Assembly (NCBI GenBank): GCA_030248215.1
Contig: JASANG010000120.1
Location: forward strand, 1-64,000
Length of the DNA stretch: 64,000 nt
Origin: Enoplolaimus lenunculus
Taxonomy: Eukaryota > Nematoda > Enoplea > Enoplida > Thoracostomopsidae
Direction of reading: 5' to 3'
The first letter of the stretch is position 1, and each line of letters starts with the position of its first letter. The notes under the pieces were generated by a model that was not told the origin of the DNA, did no database searches, and saw only the letters and a program-made list of their open reading frames with translations. The position numbers and the translations under genes were made by a program. This document shows positions 10,983 to 21,873 of the stretch, in pieces.

Positions 10983-13815
10983 CTACACATCAACATCAGA
11001 TTCAGGAACGGAACGAACAGATGTCTCCGTAGTTACAGACGTAGCGCTGACAACGCCTTGATCAGTGAGTTTGCGAACAGTTCTTTGCTTGATGATCTTT
11101 TCTTCGATTAATGCTTTGCCTGCAGGCGGAATCGATATTTGGGATATTGCGGCTGTAATGGAGGAAATATTACTGATCAAAGTGTTTGACTGAATTGCGC
11201 AACAAATTGCTCAATTTTGTTTAAATAAAGTGCTCAAAATTGTTAAATTTTCTTTAAATTCATTAAATGCACAAAGTTGTCAAATTTTGCTTTATTTCAT
11301 TAAGTGCGCAAAATTGTCAATTTTCTATACTTTCATTAAGTGTGCAAAATTGTAACGTTTTTTAAATTCAGCAAGTGCGAAAAATTGTCAAATTTTCTTT
11401 AAATTCATTAAATGCACATAATTGTCAAATTTTGTTTAATTATCGCAAAATCATCAACATTTATGCATTCATTTAATGCGCAAAATTGTAAACAAGTTTC
11501 ATTACTGTGAAATGCCCAAACTGCAACATATCTATTTAACAGATGAAATAAGCAGAACAGATTTGTTCTTAGAAATTTAGTGAATAGCCAAACGGCTCAA
11601 AATATAACCAAATCCATTTTCTAAAATCATTTGTTTTAGTTCCGTCGAAAATTGAGTAAATTTTTGCTTTTGGTTCCGCTTGGTTCACTATTTTTGGTAA
11701 GTTTCAACAATTTTGCACAGTTCACACACATTTTCGTTACGCATTTTAAACAAACTCCTAAAATACATCCACATTTAACAGTTTTTACATATGGAGTCTA
11801 TTGTATACTATCCTCACATTTAAACTTAATGTTACCTCAGAGGTACAAGCGTGCAAGTTTTTGCTGCAAAAGCTTGTACGTGTAAATACGGCTTTATACA
11901 CAGTATAATTTTAAAAAATATTATAATTTAGCAACGCAAATAAACATTTGGTAGCTTGTCAGTTTTGTAGTGGTACAAATATTGTAACTACTTACATTGC
12001 GGAGTCGTTGTAACTTCTGTCATTGATGTCTTTGATACATCCGTAGCAACAACTTCACCTGAATTCGACAAAATACTGCCAAACTTATATTTGAGTAACA
12101 CCAAATTTCGAGCATTATGTTGTATTTGGTATAAACTGTTCATTGCTTTGTCTCATTCTATGATTGAAATAATACAAAAAACTATCAAATATAATAGATG
12201 CCGCCTGAATTTACCAACATAATGCGAATTCAGCTAATATCAGTCTTACAGTCGGTTAATATTTAACTTTGGTTAAGTTTGAGCACTGACCTTTCATTGA
12301 GTCAATCTTTGCCTCAAGCGGTTTGCTTTGAACGGTAGCTTCTTGTTTTATTGGTGAAACAGGTTCAGGTTTCGCCACATATTTGCTGGGTACAGCATCA
12401 CCAGGTCGAGAAACGGTCTGTTTAGGTTCTGACACAACAGATTTTTGTCTTTGCCGGTCGGAAGATACCTTTCCAGTTGACTTTACTAGTGAAGTTTCTT
12501 GAGGCACTTTTGATACTATTTGTTCCGTAGTTTTGGCAGATTTCGGTATTGATATATCTGTGGCCATGACCTATTGCAGAAGTTTATTCTAATAATTAAA
12601 TATTTACTGATCAAATCACGGGTCTAGTACTTTGTTAGTGAATGAAATTTTTGCTATGATCTCTAAGAATTTGGTAATCGAATTTTTATTTTTTCTTCAT
12701 TCAAGTATTAGCAGTGATACAAACTATTGTTAAATGAAATTAAAATCGTATTTTCTTACAAATAGCAAGTTTTCCAAGTCAGAGAGCATTTCTGGTCTTG
12801 TAAGCATTCGTAAATTTTGCTGTGCACAAAATCCTTATTATTTCAAATTAAATCTAAGAATCGTGACTTCACAAACATAAATCCAAAAACAAAGCGAATC
12901 TAACTGACCTTTTGAGATCTTTTGCCAGCACTGTCTGCTCGAGAAATATCAGGTTTGCCCTTCTTTAATGCTGACGGCTGCTTCTTGAAGCTACTCGATC
13001 GCGAAAATGACTTTGGGGAGCTCGGTGCACTCGGCTTTTGGCTTGAACTTGCAGATGATTTGGGCGCCTTTCCTTTACCGAATACTGATTTTGTTTTTGT
13101 TTTAAACTAAAATAAATAACGTTGCTACCATGAACGGCTATTAATGTAAAGATTAGAGGCGGAACGTTTTTGTGCGGGACTGCAATTAAACAAGTTTAAA
13201 GTTTATCCTAATTTTTGCTTATTCTGAGGCTAAGGCTTAGGTATAGGTGTAACCTCATTCTTACGCTTTGGCTTAGGCTTAGGTTAGGTATGTATTTATA
13301 CTACTGTTACGGTCCTGTTTTATACATTGGCCGAATGAACTATATGTTTCAGGCACATTGTGAACAACAAGGTCCTTTGTTCTAAGCATCAATCACTGAT
13401 AGTCGAGCGGTGATGGTGGACGCGGCTCTTGTACAGTTTTCCCCACATTTACGGTTACGGATTATACTTAGGCCTAAGTAGGCTTAGGTAAAGGATTAGG
13501 CTTAGACTCTCGTAATCCAAAACATAAGCGAAGTGTAAACGGTGTGTTGGAAAGTATACAAAACCTATACACTTTCTCATAGAATTATCCAGTGTTCATG
13601 CTGTATAAAGCTGTAAATCAATAGTTTGCAGTGCTTTGCTGCTCGCTGACATTAACACCGTTCCACGCGATTTGATTCCGAATGATAAAAAATTACCTTA
13701 TCTCCGCAGCCAATAAGCAAAAGCAATGATCCCGCAAAAATTGTAATCACGAACCATGCATTATAAGCCAATGCCATCACTATATACAGAAGTGTCATGA
13801 TATCAAGTGTGTGAA
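10983..13815 (-). CDS. Multi-exon membrane protein, Ctr-copper-transporter-like TM2-TM3 plus long Ser/Lys/Thr-rich tail (5' end not found)
   Basis: Five exons join on the minus strand with every phase agreeing: 13815-13697, 13106-12909, 12570-12291, 12058-11996 and 11152-10983. The first visible exon encodes HTLDIMTLLYIVMALAYNAW followed by a second hydrophobic stretch (VITIFAGSLLLLIG). The YNxW junction between two membrane helices recalls the TM2-TM3 hairpin of SLC31 (Ctr) copper transporters, but the TM2 MxxxM and the TM3 GxxxG are not kept, so this is tentative. The other exons give about 240 residues of low-complexity, basic and Ser/Pro/Thr-rich sequence (KSSASSSQKPSAPSSPKSF and similar) ending in SVRSVPESDVDV. 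The acceptor of the first exon is weak, and no TM1 exon was found upstream. The gene structure is well supported; the family is not. Confidence 0.65.
11175..11515. repeat. Tandem repeat, about 50-60 bp period, in an intron
   Basis: The unit reads roughly TTCATTAAATGCACAAAATT then GTCAAATTTT-type sequence and occurs about six times with substitutions and length changes. It lies in the last intron of the minus-strand gene, just upstream of its terminal exon. Confidence 0.75.
13143..13332. mobile_element. TTAGGC-bearing inverted-repeat element in the Ctr-like gene
   Basis: The left end reads AATGTAAAGATTAGAGGCGG and the right end TTATACATTGGCC, the family termini. The interior has GGCTTAGGCTTAGG and related telomere-like words. 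In the sense of the host gene (minus) the array reads CCTAAGCC, and the element ends about 35 bases before the acceptor of the 13106-12909 exon. Confidence 0.7.
13375..13510. repeat. Fragments of tRNA-derived SINE and TTAGGC array
   Basis: TAGTCGAGCGGTGATGGTGG at about 13400 resembles the promoter A-box region of the SINE seen complete at 44531-44800. About 13453-13510 holds a short degenerate TTAGGC array (CTTAGGCCTAAGTAGGCTTA). Both are fragments. Confidence 0.4.
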
Positions 13816-14340
13816 CTCGAGTATGTACAAAAAGTTAACATTGCTCCATGATGTGACGGGAATTCTACTGTAAGAATACAAAACTATATACCGAATTCAA
13901 TATAATTTTAAGCATTTATATCTGTATATGTCTAGTTTGTTTTATCACATAAGAGACAATATGCAAGGCCCTCGTAGTTGCGCCTCCGGGCACGTTTAAC
14001 TTTGATATTTCGTTCTATAAACCCCTTCGACCACAGAGTGACTGTGAGCAACGCACCATAAGCTGTGAACGTTTCGAGCATAAATTAAATCACAATGCAC
14101 CGCGTTTACCAATTAGTGCGATTATGTGTAGCACAAAATGTACACAATTGTAAAATTTCTTACGTGCTCGAGCGACAGCCACTTTTACATTCCATTGTTA
14201 ATGGTAAACGCTTACTGTTACGATTCTAAAGTACTGATTATAGCTTAAAATTAAATTCTCAGATTAATTAAAAACAATGAGTAAATGGCGAAAATTTTAG
14301 TTACAACAATTCCAAGACATAGTAGTGTACTCATCTGTTA
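13816..14340. other. Upstream of the Ctr-like gene, no exon confirmed
   Basis: A minus-strand frame at about 14081-13932 (MLETFTAYGALLTVTLWSKG at its start) has a hydrophobic stretch but no credible splice donor or family match, so I do not call it. The rest is AT-rich and featureless. Confidence 0.4.
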
Positions 14341-14709
14341 TTCAATTACCGAATGTTATTTATTTTTAACCCACGCTCCGCCACCGCCACCCTTCGTTAA
14401 TGATATATCCGGTTCTGCAACTATCCGTTGAATTAAACGTTTATTTGACTTGTGTCAATAACTTGAGCGATAATGCAAAGTTATACTTAGTAATGTACTT
14501 TCAAAACTCAAGTACGCTTTAACGTTTCGAAGTCAAATTATTTGATCCTGGAGTCAGTTGTGCGCTACAATTAGGGATAATTGACTTTTATGGACTCCAA
14601 TTATGGTTTAAGCACTCTATCCGGTTACGGACTCTTAAATATTAGGGATACGGTCTTCTATTGATTGGGACCCAAAATGGGGACCCCCACTTATTCGGGT
14701 CACTACAGT
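14341..14709. mobile_element. Miniature element, GACCCGAATAAG family, truncated copy
   Basis: The right end has GGGACCCCCACTTATTCGGG and TCACTACAGTA, the family terminus. The interior reads GGACTCCAATTATGG, TTCAAAACTCAAGTACGCTT and ATTAAACGTTTATTTGACTT, as in the complete copies at 26581, 40163 and 48115. The opposite terminus is missing. Confidence 0.75.
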
Positions 14710-15019
14710 ACACACACTGTGAAAGTTGCACCTGTGGTAGTCTTACCCGTTTCATTTCTGTATATCACATCGGCCAGCTGTGTTTGAACTAAAAAACTTT
14801 GGTTCCAGGCCCGTAGCCAGCTCACCATGCGGAGGGGGAGCCAAAATTTGTAAATGGGGCATACCAGGGTTTCCGGTGACCGCAAGCTAGCTTAAAATTT
14901 TTAAGGGGCAAAACTGTTCAGGTCTGGACTCACCCTGGTCACTCTCCTGGCTTCGGACCCGTTGGGCTGTAAAATTATATGCGCTTTGAACTAATTCATA
15001 AGACAAAGACTGCATGATG

Positions 15020-15330
15020 CATATTTCAATAAGAGTGCGCAATTGGGTACATTCTGTGCAGAAAAGAATGTACTCGACAGGCGTTGCGTTTTCGGCCTAC
15101 CCCTCTATTGAAAGGGTGGCACAACCTGGGCGAACCATGGCACTTAACGTATCCGGCAACAAAAATTGCTTCGCTTATAGTTTAATTTAGGGTTATTGCA
15201 TGTGACAGCGACCCCCTCTATACAAGGGGGGTCGACCAAAAACACAACGCCCGGTGGTACATTTTGTATATATAATGCGAAACCTCAAGAGTTGCGTTCT
15301 CTTGTATCATGCACTCTTGATAAGAAGAAA
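15020..15330. mobile_element. Miniature inverted-repeat element (GTACATTCTGTGCAG family)
   Basis: Near both ends lie opposite-strand copies of AAGAGTGCGCAAT-like words and of GTACATTCTGTGCAGAAAAG-like sequence with GCGTTGCGTTTT. The interior includes TGTGACAGCGACCCCCTC. A second copy is at 36212-36535 in the other orientation and a partial copy at about 38655-38765, both in unc-24 introns. Confidence 0.65.
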
Positions 15331-16245
15331 GCTGTAGCTTTTGAATTTCAATTCAGTTTGTTAATCCAGTGGTATTTGCGCGAACACTATTCCGCTGTGT
15401 TTATTTCTGCAATTGACATAACACTTTAACTAAAACGTCACTCAAATAGTATATTTCATAGTCTTTAAAACTTCGCTTGTATATATGGCATCGGCCATTG
15501 GTGTTTGAACTAGAAATGATTTGGTTGTTGTAGTACTGTATGCTCGATATAAATAAATTGTATCGTAAAAGCGTCAATGCGCGCATACTCGATGTCTGTC
15601 TCTATTTTAGGCGGCCATCAGCTCCATGCGCATATTTTCACCATGCAATGATGAGCTATTTTAATAGCCAATCTTTGGCTACAAAAACCAAACCAGAGCA
15701 AACCTCTGCGACGGAACGCTTTCCCTTGGCTGAATATAAACCTCGGGCCATGTTTCACTGGCTGCAACTTCGTTGACTTTTGATAATGAGGCATTTTACA
15801 TAGTGGGCCAGTGCGGGTTTGAAGTTGACTTGAACTGTATAGCAGAGTTGTGTTTGCGGGAAAGCCGTTTTTGAATTTGGTGTAAGGAATAGTTTATATT
15901 CACAGTATACAAGCTGTGAAGATTAGTAGTGTATACTTTTTTGTTGCTAGAGATGATAATATATAATTTACTTATTTGAACAAACCTGGCTACAGCCAGC
16001 ACACAGACTGAAGAAATACTACGCTACCATTTAAAACCAAAATAAATTTCCGCAACTGAATCTTGTACTCAAACGTTTTTTGAAACCGTAAATTTAACGG
16101 AAAATATATCGGTTACTGTTTATAGCCTTTACTCGCATAGAGTATACTATGACCGACCAAAAGCACAAGCAGTGGACACGAAACATTAAATAATGCGCAC
16201 TCGGTAAGAAGTATCACGCGTATGCGCTACAAAAGATCTTCAAAA
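15331..16245. other. Intergenic; one GC-richer block without an assigned function
   Basis: The block at about 15590-15775 is richer in GC than its surroundings and holds a plus-strand frame of 78 residues (15540-15776) preceded at 15610 by an acceptor-like TTTTAG. No family was recognised and no partner exon is visible. The remaining sequence is AT-rich with no supported feature. Confidence 0.35.
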
Positions 16246-16249
16246 GGCG

Positions 16250-16391
16250 TGAGAGCCCATGTGGTCCTGAAGGTCAAGTTTGCAGGAGAGCAGTAATGAT
16301 AAACGCCTCTCACCCGAGAGTTCGGAGTGCAAATCCTAGCTTGAAAATATTTCTTAGAACAACTAAAAATATTTATATGAGGAAGGGTTGA
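16250..16391 (+). mobile_element. tRNA-derived SINE copy
   Basis: It shares order and wording with the better copy at 44640-44800: GCGTGAGAGCCC at the head, GTAATGATAAACGCCTC-like A-box region, GAGTTCGGAGTGCAAATCC in the place of the B box, and a tail ending ATATGAGGAAGGGTT. The A- and B-box similarity suggests RNA polymerase III origin. It does not fold as an intact tRNA. Confidence 0.55.
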
Positions 16392-16979
16392 AGTATTTTA
16401 TACTTCGGTTTAAAACTGAAACCAACTGTTAAATGCTGTGCTGTTCATTAACATGTCGCAAATTTAATGTTTTCATTTCGAGTATTCCTGGACCGCAATT
16501 TCACCAGACGCTTACCGGAACCCATTGAAGCCCATTTGTCTAATTTGCATATAATACGAGCTTATATGGCTAACAAAGAAATTTTCAATAAACCGGAAAT
16601 TTCATTGTTTGTCGTGATTTTTAACCGTTACTCGCAGTAAATCAGTTCTAATCAACGCGATTGTCCAAGACTCTGGCACCATGTTATTATTTTTATGGGG
16701 TATTGTTGATTCTTGTTTGTGGTTGATATAAAACTAGAAATCAAACAATTTCCAAATATCCAATAAAATAATTGAAAATGAAAGAAAAGTAGTTTTATTT
16801 CAAGTCACATTTGTTTATCAATTTTAACCAGCTCAAAGTGAAAGTTGCAGATTTTGTTCATAAAAGGAATTGTAACTTTTAACCACTCAATGTGAGAAGG
16901 GGTTAATGATAACTTAATTTTCCTGTTCACAATAAAAATGAATAAAAGTGTACAAAAGATTTGAATGGCGCTAAATTTT
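16392..16979. other. Intergenic, nothing recognised
   Basis: AT-rich sequence with no supported reading frame, RNA gene or inverted-repeat element. Confidence 0.5.
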
Positions 16980-18180
16980 TAGAACCACAAACACATGGGT
17001 CTACTACGATTGCCAAACGACCATTGCCCGAACAACATTATTGCTTAAGCGCGACAATTGTCCAGTCGACAAGTGCACAAACGCTAAAATTGCATAATTG
17101 ACAATTACCCCAATGCAACAGTTACACAAACTACCATATTCTCAACAACCATTGTTTAAACCACAATTGCCCAAATGTGAAATACTGGCCATTTCCATGC
17201 TCGTATTCACGAGCAACACATATAGGGTGTAGTGTTGATAATTGTTCAATATACGCGCAGTGCAAAATCACAAGACGTAACAGCCCTTCGGATTCGAGCG
17301 TCAATCTCCTGCAGCTGATCGGTCATCGCAAACGAGTCTCAACCGAGAAAGTTTTAGCCGCGAGTATACACGCGGGTATACCCGCGGGTAAAGGATTGCA
17401 TCAAGCGGGTTAAAAAATTACAGTTTTGCCCACGAAAAATTTTCAAGTTTTAAGGTGCAAAGTATACGTTATTGTCTGTTTTACTTCTGGCCAGTTGCTG
17501 CCCTATGCTTTGTATAGTTGGGTTTGAAAGAATGGGTCTGTGTATTGTTTAGAGGCGAACGGTGTTTAAGCTTAAGACTAAATTTTCGCTTAGGCTGGCT
17601 TAAGCTAATGTTTAGACATATGCGTATACTACTGTCACCGTGCTGTTCTTTCCATTGGCCAAAGTATGCATAAATTTTAGCTTTCAATATGTTGTTCGGT
17701 AATTAAGTTGATATGAAAAACCTACATAGCTTCAAAACTTACTTAAAGGAGGGCCGCAAGTTCGCACAGGCCGTAATATATAGATCCCCATAGCTTTCAT
17801 CAGCGGCAAATCCAGAAGGAATGACATTGGCAATTATTTTCACACTCAGAGCAAAGAGCTTACTAACGTTTTTTTAATTTTTAAGCACAAGCCTAAATAT
17901 AAACTTGATCATAAGCAATAGCCTCTGAGTCTATAAATCCACAAGTGTCCCTGTCTCCCAATAGGCTGACATCTATGATTAACATGAGCTGTTCTGATAA
18001 TTGTTATATATCGGTATTTGTGCCATTGTCTCGTTCGGACAATTGCAATTTGAGCAATTTGACGCGTTCGTACAATTGTCGTTTGGGCAATTGCCGCGTT
18101 GTTCAGTTGTCGTTTTGGGCAATTGCCGTTTGGGCAATCATCGCAGCCTGCAAATAGGTACAACTGCTGCTAGAGGCCTG
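16980..18180. repeat. Region of scattered ACAATTG/CAATTGT repeats with SINE and TTAGGC fragments
   Basis: About 17000-17180 and 17990-18150 carry many irregularly spaced CAATTG palindromes in contexts such as GACAATTGTCC and TTGGGCAATTGCCG; the second block reads the word mostly in the opposite sense, suggesting two halves of one larger inverted repeat. Between them are a diverged SINE head (about 17262-17350, CACAAGACGTAACAGCCC) and a short TTAGGC-family element (about 17545-17660). Frames in this region arise from the repeats. Confidence 0.5.
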
Positions 18181-18491
18181 TTGTTATTTGTGTTCTGTTT
18201 GGTACACGTCGAGTTCCATGTTTGTTGTTAATTGAAGCGTTATCAAATTTTACAGAAAACTTTGAAACTTATATAAAAATATTTCCACTGTCTAGATTTA
18301 TTTCGTATATGCATTGTGAGATCAAAAAAATAAGTACAATATAGGTTTCTTATACTCTTTATACCACTATGCGATCACCGGATGTTTTCCTGTAGCTACG
18401 GCGGAAACACAACTTTTGCAAAGATTCCGGTGTTTTTTGGAGTTTTTTTGTTTTTTTAAATTTACCTTTATGGACGATATTGTCTGTATCT

Positions 18492-18706
18492 TGGCCAATG
18501 TAAAGAACAGTGGCGGAACAGTATTATAAGCATATTCCTAAGCCTAAGCCTAAGCTTAAGCGTAAACCTAAACGTAAGAATGATCATGTTCCTAAACCTA
18601 AAAGCCTAAGCCTAATCCTAATCCAAGCAAAAAATTAGTCTAAAGCTTAAGCTTATTCTATTCTAGTATCACAGAAAAACTCTTGGCCCCTGATCTTTAC
18701 ATGAAT
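18492..18706. mobile_element. TTAGGC-bearing inverted-repeat element, well preserved
   Basis: The left end is GGCCAATGTAAAGAACAGTG and the right end TGATCTTTACATGAA preceded by a CCACAGAAAAAC-like word. The core holds two CCTAAGCC arrays separated by AATGATCATG-type sequence and then GCAAAAAATTAGTCTAAAGC, the family signature. It is noncoding. Confidence 0.8.
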
Positions 18707-20328
18707 CGTATTTTTTAAGTAGTTTTTCAATTTTTACCTGTCATTTGTATAAAACAGCTGTCAAAAAATTCTAACACACTTTTCATGTTACTGCTAAAAA
18801 TAATGCATGAGCCAATGTTTTCGAATCCAGTTGCGCTCTGCTTCGTACGATCACTGTGTAGTATTTTGCGGGCAAGCAAAATCTGCCAAAACTTAACACA
18901 CTTCACAGATTAAAATACAGTTAAAATTAGCAATCGAATCAGAATTTTTTTCGGATCTGGCGACAACCTGCTGCGTACAAGCATAGTCACCAGATTGAAC
19001 AATAATTTAATGGCAAAAATTCCGAATGAAATAACGCAGTCTTTTTCCAATACATTTTTGTTTGGTAAACCGCATTCAAATTATATGTGTTGAAATGAAA
19101 TTTACTAAAATATTTGATTAATATAGTGATTTGTGTGCGACGCACAACAACGCCTTCGGGTATGGTATAAGTTTATAATGGCCAAAAATGTATATTACCC
19201 CGGTTTTTATTATGCACACGGTTGACGTTGTCGTTCAGAAAAGTGCCGACGCGACACTTTATTGAGACAGAACATACGAAGTTTTTTAAGCTAAGATCTT
19301 TAAATATCCAAGTTTCTGTTTGCTGAAACACCGTCAACAGCTATTGAACCGAAATTTAGTGACAGCGGGACACGAGCAAACCACGATTACAAAATTTTGG
19401 TTGCCCGTTTCATGGAAAAGATTAGTTCTCGCATATAAATTCTGTGAAATCCCCCTATGCACCCCTTGAATTTTTTTATATCGTTTATAACATGTTGCGC
19501 GAACTACCAACCTGTCTGGGGAACAACCACAACAACAAAACTTGATGACAGGCCACATCAAGCCACAACTGCGTAGTAATTTGTCTAAATTTTAACACAT
19601 TTGTCTGGTTTCATATTTCTGTAAAGTTCACTCTGTTGCTTGGTTGACTACATGTGCCTGCGATTCTGTGGGTCCATACAGCAAAAAAATGCTTAAAGCT
19701 ATACGCGTCTGGAAAAATAAACCTTAAAAAACTACTGAGACCATATTTAAGTTCAAATATTTACCATACTATACAAGATTTTAAGCCATGTTAAATTTGA
19801 AATAGACTATTAAATTAAAAACCTTTTATCTAAAATACAGCAGTTGCGTAATGAACTTGGAGGCTTATATTTTCCTTATGTACAGACAAATGCTTTAAGA
19901 ATATTTCACTAGATTTGTTGGGTAAAAAGTCGAATAGCTTGCTGTTGCAGCACTGTGATGCAGATTATAGCAGAATTTTAGTCGTGTGAAAACGGTTACA
20001 AGTTGTGTCAAATAGAAAACACTGTTTTAATTGCCTTTATGCGTTTCAAAGAGCAATTTCGAACGCTTTTAAAGTGAGAAATTTCAAAAAATTTTGGCAA
20101 TACTATGCAATTAAGTAAAACGTTTGTCAAAACATCATGTTCACTTTAGTGTAAACACGACTTGTTCAAAACGCGAAGCGTTTTGCATTTTTGGCATGAT
20201 TCTTATTAATTTTCATAGTATCAAATTTGATATGCTACGTTTAATGTGGATCGCTAACCGTAATATAATAAAATACGTATTGTAAGAATGGCAATGATTT
20301 TAATAAAATATCTACATTTTAATAGATA
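18707..20328. other. Intergenic region upstream of the globin gene
   Basis: No gene or repeat family is recognised. A sequence ending CATTTTAATAG immediately before the globin start could serve as a cis or trans splice acceptor, as nematode mRNAs are often trans-spliced, but this is not shown by the sequence. Confidence 0.4.
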
Positions 20329-21873
20329 ATGGGAAATTACTGCAGCCACCAGATTGCGCGATGTTCTTCTGCGCCAGCATCAATGTCAACCGATCATTTT
20401 ATTAAAAAAGTTGAATCCGAAGTTTACGAAGACGAAAATGCAAATTATACGTACGCCAGTGGTGAGCAAAAAACATTAACTTCACCCCCGATCGTAGCTC
20501 ATATGGCTGCAGCGTTTAAATCCCAAGCCGATGCCGCCGCAGACAGCAAATATTCGCCACCAAAGCGGAGCTCTGTTAAACAACAGACAACAGGACCCTC
20601 ACGATCCAGTAGTCATCACGCAGCCAAAAATCGTGATGGAAGTTCTAAACGTTCATCGTCTCGCAAAAAGAAATCAGTCAAACGCAAAACTTCCTCACAA
20701 CGCTCGTTGTCAATGTCAATTTTATCAACCACGCACCAAGATAAATCATCTCGTTCGCTACGAGCCTGCTTTGCGATGCGCCCAAGTCAGTACGATTTTA
20801 CGCAACTGTTAGAGCCAGCAGTTGCAGTTGAATCGGTGGACGAGTGTGAACCGTTACGGTTATCGCGTCGCCAGCGGGCACTTATCGATCAAGCGTGGCG
20901 AAGTGTTAATCCAAAAGGCACTAACGCCGCAGGACTTTGGATATTGCGAAAAATACTCTCGCAATCGGACGATTTAAAACGCATATTCGGACTTTCCGCA
21001 GTCCCACTGAAACATTTGAAAGAAAGCGTTAAATTTCAACGACATGCGCAAGTGTTCACAAATTTACTGGAGATTGTCGTTGCGTCACTTGATAATCCTG
21101 ACGATTGTATCGGACCGCTGTTGTTGTATTACGGTAGTAGACATGCACAAATTGAAGCCAATCAACGAAAGCGGCGAGAACGTGAATTTAAACTTGAGTA
21201 CTGGGCAATTTTTGGTCGAGCAATCGCTTGTTTGGATGGACAATTTCAAATTGAGTCTCACCGGCGTGAAGCAGCCCGAGCGTGGCATACACTTGCTCAG
21301 TATGTGGCGAGAAAAATGTGGGAAGGCCTTGAAGTTGAACGTGAACGTCTAATCAACGCTGAACACGAATCATTACGGCTGGCATCGCGATGTGATAGCG
21401 TTAAAAGGCGTCAGTTACAACAGCAAAAACAAGAACAAAACCAGCAAAATATCGATGGCCAGTTGCAACAGAACTTCCATCGAATCAAGCGACAATCGAC
21501 CAGAAGACATGATATGGAAATGAAAAATCTCGATGGCATTCAAAAGTTACAAGGAAATATTCCATTATCTCCGAAAAACAGACAAAATGAACAGCACCAG
21601 CAACAACATCAGCATCAGCAACAGCAACAACAACACCAACACCAACAAAAACAACAACAACAACAGCAACAAAAGCAAACAGAAACATCACAATTACAAG
21701 TAACGACTACACCAGCTCAGGGACAAAGTTTAAATCGCCCGACCGTAAACCAACCTCGCAAGACAAGCCCAGCTCAAGAATCTCAATGCGGTGTTAGAGG
21801 TCTGGGTGAACAAAATTTTGTTACAGACGCGATTAAATTGTCTCCTAAACTGATGCTTCGAAAAGACAAGTAA
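20329..21873 (+). CDS. Nematode-type globin with acylated N-terminus and Gln-rich tail
   Basis: One uninterrupted frame of 514 residues. The start MGNYCS places Gly2 for N-myristoylation and Cys5 for palmitoylation, so membrane attachment is likely. Residues about 20-170 are Ser/Lys/Arg-rich and probably disordered. The globin fold spans about 174-345: Phe220 fits position CD1, His239 the distal E7 and His272 (in SRHAQIE) the proximal F8, so haem binding looks possible. Residues about 345-514 form a charged helix followed by a Gln/His-rich tract (about 421-450) and a basic end. C. elegans has many globins with long extensions, some acylated and neuronal; the substrate here is unknown. An intronless globin frame is unusual, and no disabling change is visible. 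Assignment to the globin superfamily is firm, orthology to a particular glb gene is not. Confidence 0.85.
   Translation: MGNYCSHQIARCSSAPASMSTDHFIKKVESEVYEDENANYTYASGEQKTLTSPPIVAHMAAAFKSQADAAADSKYSPPKRSSVKQQTTGPSRSSSHHAAKNRDGSSKRSSSRKKKSVKRKTSSQRSLSMSILSTTHQDKSSRSLRACFAMRPSQYDFTQLLEPAVAVESVDECEPLRLSRRQRALIDQAWRSVNPKGTNAAGLWILRKILSQSDDLKRIFGLSAVPLKHLKESVKFQRHAQVFTNLLEIVVASLDNPDDCIGPLLLYYGSRHAQIEANQRKRREREFKLEYWAIFGRAIACLDGQFQIESHRREAARAWHTLAQYVARKMWEGLEVERERLINAEHESLRLASRCDSVKRRQLQQQKQEQNQQNIDGQLQQNFHRIKRQSTRRHDMEMKNLDGIQKLQGNIPLSPKNRQNEQHQQQHQHQQQQQQHQHQQKQQQQQQQKQTETSQLQVTTTPAQGQSLNRPTVNQPRKTSPAQESQCGVRGLGEQNFVTDAIKLSPKLMLRKDK

Noticed and set aside
13929-14081. Minus-strand frame with a hydrophobic stretch as TM1 exon of the Ctr-like gene
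   Set aside because: No donor in the right phase and none of the expected Met or YE(G/A)L context at the right distance.
15540-15776. 78-residue plus-strand frame with an acceptor-like TTTTAG
   Set aside because: No family match, no partner exon, and an upstream region with no coding character.
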